Shown here in pieces: positions 1 to 7,841 of a stretch of 64,000 bases of DNA. The notes under the pieces are model-generated. The model was given only the letters and a program-made list of their open reading frames with translations, ran no database searches and was not told the DNA's origin. Both the position numbers and the translations under genes were made by a program. The stretch is from Streptomyces sp. WMMC500 (GTDB lineage Bacteria; Actinomycetota; Actinomycetes; Streptomycetales; Streptomycetaceae), in assembly GCF_027497195.1 (NCBI RefSeq), contig NZ_CP114905.1, positions 7,542,001 to 7,606,000 on the forward strand, read 5' to 3'. Each line of letters begins with the position of its first letter. Position 1 is the stretch's first letter.

Positions 1-1
1 G

Positions 2-238
2 CTCAACCTGTCGGCGATGACGGTCTTCCTCTGGCACCAGACGGCGATGATGGCGGTCTCGGCTCTCGGCCTGCTCGCGGGCGGCCCGCTGCCGGGGCTG
101 CACACGGTGCCGGACGGGGGCGGCTGGGTGCCGGCCCGGCTGCTGTGGCTGCCGGCGTTCGCGGCGGTGCTGCTGGTGTGCCGGGCGGCCTTCCAGCCGT
201 ACGAGCATCCGTACGAGAGAAGTCCGCGAGGTACCTAG
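2..238 (+). CDS. Acyltransferase family membrane protein, C-terminal end (partial)
   Basis: The frame is open from the first base, so the gene begins upstream of the window. The 78 visible residues hold two hydrophobic segments, and the sequence TVFLWHQTAMM resembles the last helices of acyltransferase-3 family proteins, which move acyl groups onto sugars or other substrates at the membrane. The end is a short basic/acidic tail. The stop lies 25 bases before the histidine kinase start, so the genes may be cotranscribed. The substrate cannot be inferred from this fragment. Confidence 0.55.
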   Translation, partial: LNLSAMTVFLWHQTAMMAVSALGLLAGGPLPGLHTVPDGGGWVPARLLWLPAFAAVLLVCRAAFQPYEHPYERSPRGT

Positions 239-263
239 GGTGGGGCGAGGGAGGGAGGGGAGG

Positions 264-1631
264 ATGGCGAAGCGACCGGCCGACGGGCTCCGCACGGTGA
301 TGCGGGCGCTGCGCGCGGACCTGTGGACGACGGCCGTCAGCCCGGCGCCACGTACGCCACCGGCCACCGCCGGGCGCTCCCGGCTGCGCGAGTGGCTGCC
401 GGCGCTGGCCGTGCCGGCCGTGCTGGTGCTCGCGGCCCTGCACATCGCCGCCACCAACCAGTACGCCTTCGGCTACGACATGGGCATGCGCGTCGCCAGC
501 CTGCTCGCCGCACTGCAGTCCGCGGCTGTCCTCGTCGCGGTCGTCCGGCCGGTGCTCGCCTGGTGGGTCGCGACGGCGGTCATGCCGGTGGTCGCGCGGT
601 ACGCGGACGTCTCCGCCCCCGGCCCGGACGCGATGTTCCCGTGGACCGCCACCGGGCTCGTGCTGCAGGCCGCGGTGCTCTTCGCGGTGGCGCTGCGGTG
701 CCGGCCGCGGATCGCGGCCGAGACGCTGGCGATCAGCGTGCTGGCCGGCCTCGGCTACGGCCTGTTCGCCACCGGCGACACCGAGGGCGTGCCGTTCGCC
801 GTGCTGGTCCTCGGCCTGTGCGCCGGCGGCGGCGTCGCGCTGCGCGGGCGCCGGGTGGCCCGTACGGAACTGGCGGCGCAGGAGGAGCTGACCGCGGAGG
901 AGCGGGCCCGGCGCGTTCTGCTGCAGGAGCGCACCAGGATCGCGCGGGAGCTGCACGACGTGGTCGCGCACCACATGTCGGTGATCTCCATCCAGGCGCA
1001 GGTCGCGCCGCACCTGGTGCGGGATCCGCCGGCGGAGCTGAGGGAGAACCTCGCGGGGATCCGCGCGAGCGCCGTCGAGGCGCTGACCGAGCTGCGCCGG
1101 GTGCTGGGCGTGCTCCGCGCCGACGACGGCGGCACGGGCGGCACGGGGGCCGCGGAAACCCCCGGCGCCCCCGCGCTCCACCCCCACGACGTGCGCCACG
1201 CCCCGCAGCCCACCCTCGACCGCCTCGGCGACCTCGCCGCCGCCGTGCGCCGCGCCGGGGTCGGCGTCGACACCCGGACCACCGGCGAGCCGTACGCGCT
1301 GCCGCCCGGCATCGAGCTGTCCGCGTACCGCATCGTGCAGGAAGCGCTCAGCAACGTGGCCCGGCACGCGCCCGGGGCCCGCGCCCGGGTCGAGATCGGC
1401 TACCACCCCGCCGGGCTCACGGTCCGCGTCGCCAACACCGCGCCCGAGCGCGCCGCCCCGCCCTGGGCGGGCGCGGGGCACGGGCTGCTCGGGATGCGGG
1501 AGCGGGCGGCGATGCTGGGCGGCGAGCTGGCCGCCGGCACCATCCCCGACGGCGGCTACGAGGTCACGGCGATACTGCCCGTGGCGCCGCCCGCCGCGCC
1601 CGCGACCCCGGACGGTGAGGACACCCCGTGA
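264..1631 (+). CDS. Two-component sensor histidine kinase (NarL/DesK type)
   Basis: A 455-residue membrane sensor kinase. The N-terminal half has several hydrophobic segments (about residues 45-200). A HisKA_3 dimerisation region follows with the H-box ARELHDVVAHHMSV near residue 230, where His is the predicted phospho-acceptor. A HATPase domain has its N-box around residue 355 (QEALSNVARHA) and a G-box GHGLLGMRERA near residue 405. I chose ATG 264 over GTG 240 because the purine-rich GGGAGGGGAGG lies directly before it. The stop overlaps the next gene's start (GTGA), so kinase and regulator are translationally coupled. The input signal is unknown. Confidence 0.93.
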   Translation: MAKRPADGLRTVMRALRADLWTTAVSPAPRTPPATAGRSRLREWLPALAVPAVLVLAALHIAATNQYAFGYDMGMRVASLLAALQSAAVLVAVVRPVLAWWVATAVMPVVARYADVSAPGPDAMFPWTATGLVLQAAVLFAVALRCRPRIAAETLAISVLAGLGYGLFATGDTEGVPFAVLVLGLCAGGGVALRGRRVARTELAAQEELTAEERARRVLLQERTRIARELHDVVAHHMSVISIQAQVAPHLVRDPPAELRENLAGIRASAVEALTELRRVLGVLRADDGGTGGTGAAETPGAPALHPHDVRHAPQPTLDRLGDLAAAVRRAGVGVDTRTTGEPYALPPGIELSAYRIVQEALSNVARHAPGARARVEIGYHPAGLTVRVANTAPERAAPPWAGAGHGLLGMRERAAMLGGELAAGTIPDGGYEVTAILPVAPPAAPATPDGEDTP

Positions 1632-2308
1632 CGAACATCCGCGTGCTGATCGCCGACGACCAGGTCATGGTGCGCCAGGGCTTCACCGTGCTGCTCGACG
1701 CCGAGCCCGGCATCGAGGTCGTCGGCCAGGCGGTGGACGGCGCCGACGCCGTCGCGAAGGCCGCGGAACTGCGCCCGGACGTCGTACTGATGGACATCCG
1801 GATGCCCGGCCTCGGCGGCATCGAGGCCACCCGCCGCCTCACCGAGCCGCCGGCCTCGCCGGACGCCGACGTCCGGGTGCTGATCCTGACCACCTTCGAC
1901 CTCGACGAGTACGTGTACGAGGCGCTGCGCGCGGGCGCGTCCGGGTTCCTGCTGAAGGACGCCTCGGCCGCGGAACTGGCCCACGCCGTACGGGTCGTCG
2001 CCACCGGCGACGCGCTGCTCGCCCCCGCCGTGACCCGGCGCCTGATCACCGAGTTCGCCCGGCTGACCCGCGTCCCGCGGGCCCCGCTCAAGGACCGCGT
2101 CGGCGGGCTGACGGAGCGCGAGACCGAGGTGCTGAGCCTCATCGCGCAGGGCCTGTCGAACGCGGAGATCGCCGGGCGGCTGGTGGTGGCGGAGCAGACG
2201 GTGAAGACCCACGTGGGCAGGATCCTCACCAAACTGGCCCTGCGCGACCGCACCCAGGCGGCGGTCTTCGCCTACGAGTCGGGTCTCGTCCGCCCCGCCG
2301 GCCGCTGA
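1628..2308 (+). CDS. Response regulator, NarL/LuxR family
   Basis: A 226-residue DNA-binding response regulator. The receiver domain covers about residues 1-120, with the acidic pair near residues 11-12 (IADDQ), the phospho-acceptor Asp in VVLMDIRMPG near residue 55, a Thr in LILTTFD and a Lys in LLKDAS. The C-terminal LuxR-type helix-turn-helix starts near residue 160 (LTERETEVLSLIAQGLSNAEIA). It overlaps the kinase gene by four bases and is its cognate partner. Targets are not visible here, and no clear operator was found nearby. Confidence 0.94.
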   Translation: MTNIRVLIADDQVMVRQGFTVLLDAEPGIEVVGQAVDGADAVAKAAELRPDVVLMDIRMPGLGGIEATRRLTEPPASPDADVRVLILTTFDLDEYVYEALRAGASGFLLKDASAAELAHAVRVVATGDALLAPAVTRRLITEFARLTRVPRAPLKDRVGGLTERETEVLSLIAQGLSNAEIAGRLVVAEQTVKTHVGRILTKLALRDRTQAAVFAYESGLVRPAGR

Positions 2309-2342
2309 CCGGCGCCCCCCCCGCCGGCCGCTGACCGGCGCC
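2294..2342 (+). repeat. Direct repeat at the 3' end of the response regulator gene
   Basis: Two tandem copies of GCCGGCCGCTGACCGGCGCC. The first copy contains the regulator's TGA stop, and the second lies just downstream. Each copy can also form a small GC hairpin (GCCGG...CCGGC), so the pair may serve as a terminator. It looks like a local duplication. Confidence 0.55.
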
Positions 2343-2635
2343 GGACGGCCGGGCCCGCCGCCCCGCCGTCGACGGGTGCCGTCCCGGCCGCCGCGCGCCG
2401 CCCGGGCGAGTGACGAATCTCATGTCCGGCCGCCTCGGCGGCCAACTGGGTTGCCCGGGCGGCGAGATGGCGGAAAGCGCGCCCCCGGCGGCCTTCGTGG
2501 CGCCGCCGAGCTGGGGGATCACGTGCTCCGGGCCGTTCGCCTGGCGGCTGGGGAGAGCTAGGGTAATCGAACGGATGTACGATGAAATCTATCGTGACAA
2601 AGAGCCGAAATGGGGTGGAGTGATGGAGGTGCGGC
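2309..2635. other. Intergenic region upstream of dnaE2
   Basis: These 327 bases hold no convincing gene. Open frames that cross the region are GC-bias shadows. The last 80 bases are distinctly more A+T-rich and carry the promoter and LexA-like box for the mutagenesis operon. A TAGGGT-like -10 lies at about 2559-2564, and a second candidate, TACGAT, lies at 2578-2583. Confidence 0.6.
2567..2582 (+). promoter_or_regulatory. LexA (SOS) box
   Basis: TCGAACGGATGTACGA matches the actinobacterial SOS consensus TCGAAC-N4-GTTCGA at 11 of 12 fixed positions. It is placed 54 bases before the dnaE2 start and overlaps the likely promoter. DnaE2-type polymerases are known LexA/SOS targets in actinobacteria, so DNA-damage induction of the operon is the natural reading. 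Confidence 0.8.
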
Positions 2636-5600
2636 ATGGTGGGCTTCGCCCACGTGCACGTCGCGTCCGGTTACTCCGCCCGCTACGGCGCGGCCCATCC
2701 GGAACACCTCGTCCGGCGGGCCGCCGAGCGCGGCATGGGAGCCCTCGCGCTGACCGACCGGGACACCGTCACCGGTCTCGTCCGGTTCGTACGGGCCTGC
2801 GAGAAGGCCGGGGTCCGGCCGGTGCCGGGGGTCGACCTGGCGGTGGCGGGCGTGGCGCCGCCGCCGCCCGGGCTGCGGCGGCGTACCCCGGCGCGGGGCG
2901 GGGCGCACGTGGTCGAGCCGCCGCTGCGGTTCGTGCTGCTCGCCCGGGACAGGGCGGGCTGGGCCCGGCTGTGCCGCATCGTGTCCGCCGCCCACGCCGG
3001 CGCGACCGGCGGCACCCCGCCGGTGGTGCCGTGGGAGGCGCTGCGCGAGCACGGCGGCGCCGGCCTGGTGGCCCTGCTCGGCCCGCTCTCCGAGCCGGTG
3101 CGGGCACTGGCGGTGGGGCGGGAGGACGTCGCGGCGAAGCTGCTGGCGCCGTGGCGGGAGGTCTTCGGGGACGGGCTCCGGCTGGAGGCCGTCGCCCACA
3201 AGCGGGCGGGCGACGGACCCGGGTCGCTGCGCCTCGCCGCCCGCACCCTGGCGCTGGGCGACCGCGCGGGCGCCACCGTCGTGCTCTCCAACGCCGTCCG
3301 CTACGCCGACCCCGCCCAGCACCGGCTCGCGGACGTCCTGGACGCCGCGCGGCTGCTGCGCCCGATCGACTGGCGCCGGCTGGACAGCGGGCAGCGCTGG
3401 CTCAAGGACGAGAGGGCGATGGCGGCCGTCGCGCGGCTGGTCGCCGAGTGCGCGGGAGCGGACGTACGGCGGGCGCGCCGCCTGCTGGCGGACACCGCCG
3501 CCACGGCCGCCGCGTGCACGATCGACCCCGAGGCGGACCTCGGGCTGGGACGGCGGCACTTCCCGGAGGCGGCGCTCTTCGGCGCCGGGCCCGCCGCCGG
3601 CGGCGCCGCGCGGCTGCTGCGCCGGCAGTGCGAGGCCGGCATGGTCCGGCGCGGCCTCGACCGCGACCCCGCGGCCCGTACCCGACTGGACGAGGAGCTG
3701 ACGGCGATCTCCACGCTCCGCTACGACTCGTACTTCCTCGCCGTCGGCCAGGTCGTGGCCGACATCCGGGCCAAGGGCATCCGGGTCGCGGCCCGCGGCT
3801 CGGGCGCCGGCTCGCTGGTCTGCCACGTCCTGGACATCGCCACGGCCAACCCCCTCGACCACCGGCTGCTGTTCGAGCGCTTCCTGAGCGTCCGGCGCAA
3901 CTCGCTGCCCGACATCGACATCGACGTGGAGTCGGCCCGGCGGCTGGAGTGCTACGACACGATCTTCGACCGGTTCGGCAGGGAACGGGTGGCGGTCACC
4001 GCCATGCCCGAGACCTACCGGGCGCGCAGGGCGCTACGGGACACCGGTCTCGCCCTCGGCATCGCGCCCGCCGACGTCGACCGGATCGCCAAGAGCTTCC
4101 CGCACCTGCGCGCCGCCGACATCACCGGCGCCCTCGCCGAACTGCCGGAACTGCGGCCACTGGCCGCCGAGGCGCACCGGTACGGCCCGCTGTGGGAACT
4201 CGCCGAGGGCCTCGACGCCCTCGTGCACGGCATGGCCATGCACCCGTGCGGCGTGGTCATCAGCGACGCCACCCTGCTGGACCGGCTGCCGGTGCAGCCC
4301 ACCCCGCAGGGCGACTACCCCATGGCCATGGCCGCGAAGGAGGAGATCGAGGACCTCGGCAACATCAAACTCGACGTCCTGGGCGTGCGCATGCAGTCCG
4401 CGATGGCCCACGCCGTCGCGGAGATCGAACAGGCCACGGGCAACCGCATCGACCTGGACGACCCGGAGCAGGTGCCGCTCGACGACGTCTTCGCGTTCAA
4501 GCTCATCCAGGACAGCGACACCCTGGGCCTGTTCCAACTGGAGTCACCCGGCCAGCAGGACCTGCTGTCCCGGCTCAAGCCGCGCGACCCGCAGGACGTC
4601 ATCGCGGACATCAGCCTCTTCCGCCCGGGCCCGGTCGCCGGCGGCATGCCCGAGCGCTACGTCGCCGCCCGCCACGGCGGCGCACCCGAGTACGCCCATC
4701 CCGACCTCGAACCGGTGCTCGCCGACACGTACGGCGTGACCATCTGGCACGAGCAGATCATCGAGACCTTCAGGGTGATGACCGGGTGCGACCGGGCCCT
4801 GGGGGAGATCGCCCGGCGCGCGCTCGGGGACGGGGACCGGCTGCCCCGGGTCAGGGACTGGTTCCACCGGCAGGCGCGTGCGCGCGGCTACGACACGGCC
4901 GTGCGGGACGAGGTATGGAAGACCGTCGAGGCCTTCGGCGCCTACGGCTTCTGCCGGGCCCACGCGGTCGCCTTCGCCGTCCCCGCGCTGCAGAGCGCCT
5001 GGCTCAAGGCGCACTACCCGGCGTTCCTGCTGGCCGGCCTGCTCGAACACGACCCCGGCATGTGGCCCAAGCGCGTCCTCGTCTCCGACGCCCGCCGGCG
5101 CGGCGTGCCGGTCCTGCCCGTCGACGTCAACCGCTCCCGGGCGAAGCACACCGTGGAGGAGGCCGGCCCGGGCCGGTGGGGGGTGCGGCTCGCGCTGTCC
5201 GCGGTGCACGGCATCAGCGAGGACGAGGGCGTACGGATCGAGGAGGGCCGGCCCTACACGTCGCTGTCGGACTTCTGGCAGCGGGCCCGTCCCAGCAGGC
5301 CGGTCGCCGAGCGCCTGGCCGGGATCGGCGCCCTGGACAGCCTCGACGGCCTCGATGAGGGTCGCTTCACCCGCCGCGACCTCCTGCTCCAGATCGAGGA
5401 GCTGCACCGGCAGTCCCGGGCCCGCTTCGCGGGCGGGGGCCAACTGCCCATCGGCGCGGACGCGGCCGGCGGGACGGAGCCGAGCGGGCTGCCGGAGATG
5501 ACCGGACGCGAGAGCCTGAGCGCCGAACTGAACACCCTCGGCATCGACGTCTCCCAGCACCTGATGGAACACCACCACCGGCTGCTGCGCGAGATCGGCG

Positions 5601-6097
5601 CGACGGACGCGGCTCACCTCGCCGGCCTGCGCCCCGGTCAGCAGGTGCTCGTCGCCGGCGTGCGGGCCGCCACCCAGACCCCGCCGATCGCCAGCGGCAA
5701 GCGCGTCATCTTCGTCACGCTGGAGGACGGCTCCGGCCTGGTCGACCTGGCGTTCTTCGAGGACTCCCACCCGGCCTGCGCGCACACCGTCTTCCACAGC
5801 GGCCTGCTGCTGGTGCGCGGCACGGTCCAGGTGCGCGGCACCCGGCGCACCGTCGTCGGCACCATGGCCTGGGACCTGGACCGGATCGCCGCCGCCCGCC
5901 GCGACGACGGCCCCGAGGCCGCACTCGCCCTCCTGGGCGAGGACCGCCCGCACCCGACGCCCGCCCAGCCCCGCCGCACCCTGACCGACGGCACCGCGGG
6001 CGCCCGCCTGCACCCGTACGCCGACCTGCAGCCCGCCGGCAGCCGGTCGGCCGATCTGAAGAAGTTCGGCTACACCAGCCCGGGGAGCGCGGGATGA
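2636..6097 (+). CDS. dnaE2: Error-prone DNA polymerase III alpha subunit DnaE2
   Basis: A 1153-residue C-family polymerase, the usual DnaE2 length and shorter than replicative DnaE1. An N-terminal PHP domain starts with FAHVHVASGYSARYG. The palm carries the catalytic PDIDID motif near residue 425 and a third Asp in NIKLDVLGVR near residue 580. A GFCRAHAVAFA motif follows near residue 772, and a C-terminal OB fold lies at about residues 1000-1085 (VIFVTLEDGSGLVDLAFF). The start is set by GGAGGT five bases before ATG 2636. It performs translesion synthesis and mutagenesis after damage. A LexA-like box lies upstream, and the stop overlaps the next start (ATGA). Confidence 0.95.
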   Translation: MVGFAHVHVASGYSARYGAAHPEHLVRRAAERGMGALALTDRDTVTGLVRFVRACEKAGVRPVPGVDLAVAGVAPPPPGLRRRTPARGGAHVVEPPLRFVLLARDRAGWARLCRIVSAAHAGATGGTPPVVPWEALREHGGAGLVALLGPLSEPVRALAVGREDVAAKLLAPWREVFGDGLRLEAVAHKRAGDGPGSLRLAARTLALGDRAGATVVLSNAVRYADPAQHRLADVLDAARLLRPIDWRRLDSGQRWLKDERAMAAVARLVAECAGADVRRARRLLADTAATAAACTIDPEADLGLGRRHFPEAALFGAGPAAGGAARLLRRQCEAGMVRRGLDRDPAARTRLDEELTAISTLRYDSYFLAVGQVVADIRAKGIRVAARGSGAGSLVCHVLDIATANPLDHRLLFERFLSVRRNSLPDIDIDVESARRLECYDTIFDRFGRERVAVTAMPETYRARRALRDTGLALGIAPADVDRIAKSFPHLRAADITGALAELPELRPLAAEAHRYGPLWELAEGLDALVHGMAMHPCGVVISDATLLDRLPVQPTPQGDYPMAMAAKEEIEDLGNIKLDVLGVRMQSAMAHAVAEIEQATGNRIDLDDPEQVPLDDVFAFKLIQDSDTLGLFQLESPGQQDLLSRLKPRDPQDVIADISLFRPGPVAGGMPERYVAARHGGAPEYAHPDLEPVLADTYGVTIWHEQIIETFRVMTGCDRALGEIARRALGDGDRLPRVRDWFHRQARARGYDTAVRDEVWKTVEAFGAYGFCRAHAVAFAVPALQSAWLKAHYPAFLLAGLLEHDPGMWPKRVLVSDARRRGVPVLPVDVNRSRAKHTVEEAGPGRWGVRLALSAVHGISEDEGVRIEEGRPYTSLSDFWQRARPSRPVAERLAGIGALDSLDGLDEGRFTRRDLLLQIEELHRQSRARFAGGGQLPIGADAAGGTEPSGLPEMTGRESLSAELNTLGIDVSQHLMEHHHRLLREIGATDAAHLAGLRPGQQVLVAGVRAATQTPPIASGKRVIFVTLEDGSGLVDLAFFEDSHPACAHTVFHSGLLLVRGTVQVRGTRRTVVGTMAWDLDRIAAARRDDGPEAALALLGEDRPHPTPAQPRRTLTDGTAGARLHPYADLQPAGSRSADLKKFGYTSPGSAG

Positions 6098-7125
6098 CCG
6101 CACGCCTGCGGCACATCGCGCACCTTCATCTGCACGCCTCGCTGAGCGGGGAGCGGTACGGGGACGTCGTCGAGCTGATGTCCGGCGTCACGCCGCACGT
6201 CCAGGAGATGCCGCCCGACGCCGTCCAGCTCGACCTGACCTCCGCGCTCCGGTACTTCGACCTGACGCCCTACGACGCGGTGCAGCTCGTGAAGATGAGG
6301 CTGAAGGCCCTCTACGGCATCGACAGCAGCGCAGGACTCGCGGGCAACCGCATGCTCGCGGCCATGGCGGCCGACGCGTCCGCGCCGGGCGCCACCACCT
6401 GCGTCCCCGCGGGGCAGGCGGCGCGGTGGCTGTCCCCGCGCCCGGTCGCCGCCCTCCCCGGGGTCGGCCGCGCGACCGCGGAGAAGCTCGGACGGTACGG
6501 CCTGCACACCGTCGGGCAGCTCGCCGAGCTGCCCGCGGTGACCCTGCAGCGGCTCCTCGGCGTCAGCCAGGCCCGCCTGCTCGGCGACCGCGCCCGCGGC
6601 CACGACCCGCGCCCGGTCACCCCCGCGGAACCGGCGGCGTCCCTGGCGGCGGAGCTCGTGCTGGACGCCGACTGCCTCGATCCCGTACGGCACCACCGGT
6701 CCGTGCTGGAACTCGCCGAGCGGATCGGCCAGCGCCTGCGCGGGGAGGGCCAGGTCGCCGGCCGCCTCACCCTCGTGGTGAGGTACGCCGACCGCAGCTC
6801 GACCACACGGACCCGGGTCGTCGCCGAACCCACCGACCACTCGCCGGCACTCGCCGCCACCGCCCTCGGCCTGCTGGCCGCCCTCGGGTTGCAGCGGGCG
6901 CGCGTACGGGCCTACGCGCTCCGCGCCGACCACCTGCTGCCGGCGGCCGGCGCGTACCGCCAGCTCTCGCTGGACCCCGGCGACGTCCGCGCCCGCCGCG
7001 CCGAGGCGGCCGCGGACCGGGCCCGCCGGCGCTTCGGCGCCGGGGCCGTCCGGCCCGCGACCCTGGCGATCGGGGAGCCGCCGGCGGCGGGATGGGAGGC
7101 GCGGGGACCGGCCGGCCGGCGGTGA
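6094..7125 (+). CDS. Y-family DNA polymerase-like protein without catalytic residues (ImuB-like)
   Basis: A 343-residue protein sharing the DinB/Y-family fold. The helix-hairpin-helix thumb (ALPGVGRATAEKLGRYGLHTVGQL) lies near residues 118-145, followed by a little-finger region. The usual N-terminal metal-binding motif of the DVDAFFA type is replaced by HLHLHASLS, and the SxDE motif by VQLDLTSALRYF, so catalysis is unlikely. ImuB proteins behave this way: they are inactive scaffolds linking DnaE2 to the sliding clamp. It overlaps dnaE2 by four bases and therefore shares its SOS control. No ImuA-type third gene is visible. Alternatively it is a divergent DinB paralogue. Confidence 0.83.
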   Translation: MTARLRHIAHLHLHASLSGERYGDVVELMSGVTPHVQEMPPDAVQLDLTSALRYFDLTPYDAVQLVKMRLKALYGIDSSAGLAGNRMLAAMAADASAPGATTCVPAGQAARWLSPRPVAALPGVGRATAEKLGRYGLHTVGQLAELPAVTLQRLLGVSQARLLGDRARGHDPRPVTPAEPAASLAAELVLDADCLDPVRHHRSVLELAERIGQRLRGEGQVAGRLTLVVRYADRSSTTRTRVVAEPTDHSPALAATALGLLAALGLQRARVRAYALRADHLLPAAGAYRQLSLDPGDVRARRAEAAADRARRRFGAGAVRPATLAIGEPPAAGWEARGPAGRR

Positions 7126-7146
7126 GCCGGTGCGGCTCACCGCCGG
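7116..7146. terminator. Bidirectional stem-loop terminator
   Basis: A perfect 13-bp stem, CCGGCGGTGAGCC and GGCTCACCGCCGG, with a five-base loop. It includes the stop codon of the Y-family gene and sits between two converging genes. No T-run follows, which is common for streptomycete terminators. Confidence 0.75.
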
Positions 7147-7162
7147 GCGGCGAGCGGCGGAG

Positions 7163-7840
7163 TCAGTCCGGCGTGCCCGGGCGCTCGTACGCGCTGCGGT
7201 GCACGTCCTCCCAGCCCATGTCCACCCCGTCGCGGTGGTACGGATACCGCCACAGCCGGACCGGCTTCCTCGGCCGCAACGGGTCCAGCCGCGCGATGCT
7301 GTCGCTGACATGGCTCACCAGCCCCCGCCAGCCGTCGGGGTCGGCCGGGAAGGCGGCGTCCTCGTCGCCCGCGTTGCGGTGGCTCGGCGCGCGGAACTCG
7401 GCCTCTCCGGCGGCGTTCACCGTCAGGGTGAACCAGGTCCGGTGCCCGGCTCCGTACCCGCCCCGGTCCTCGACGTCCCAGCGGTAGCCCACCGTGCGCC
7501 ACGTCGGCGTGAGAGTCCCGTCGTAGTTGTAGCCGACCTTCTCCTGGTACAGCCGCGGGGCCACGAGCGCCTCGTGCAGGGTCAGGGAGCGGTGGTCGGG
7601 GGCGGGCAGGGTGCCGATCCGGACGTCCCGCAGGTCGGTCCGCAGGCGGTGCCACCGCCCGCGGGCCTCCGGCCCCCTGGCGTGGTAGCGCCGGTACTCG
7701 CGCTCCCACGCCCTGATCAGTCTCGGTGTCCTGCCGGGAAAGCGCCCCACGCGCAGCTCGCTCGCAGCCTTCAGCACCAGCTCCCCGGCCCGCCGCTTGA
7801 CGTCCGCGCCGGAGCGCGTGACGGGTTCCCTCCGTGCCAT
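7163..7840 (-). CDS. Conserved hypothetical protein coupled to matB
   Basis: A 225-residue soluble protein that I do not recognise. It is basic at the N terminus and rich in aromatic residues in the middle and C terminus (several Trp, Tyr and His; for example GYRWDVEDRGGYG and VRLWRYPYHRDGVDMGWEDV). No signal peptide or membrane segment is visible. The start codon follows the matB stop by a single base (TGACATG), so it is almost certainly translated by coupling with matB and is probably functionally linked to it. No catalytic motif can be named. Confidence 0.75.
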   Translation of the reverse strand: MARREPVTRSGADVKRRAGELVLKAASELRVGRFPGRTPRLIRAWEREYRRYHARGPEARGRWHRLRTDLRDVRIGTLPAPDHRSLTLHEALVAPRLYQEKVGYNYDGTLTPTWRTVGYRWDVEDRGGYGAGHRTWFTLTVNAAGEAEFRAPSHRNAGDEDAAFPADPDGWRGLVSHVSDSIARLDPLRPRKPVRLWRYPYHRDGVDMGWEDVHRSAYERPGTPD

Positions 7841-7841
7841 G

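Noticed and set aside
2410..5358. Long plus-strand open frame of 982 codons overlapping dnaE2
   Set aside because: Its translation is Arg/Gly/Pro-rich low complexity and shows no family pattern; the overlapping frame encodes a clear DnaE2. This is a GC-bias shadow.
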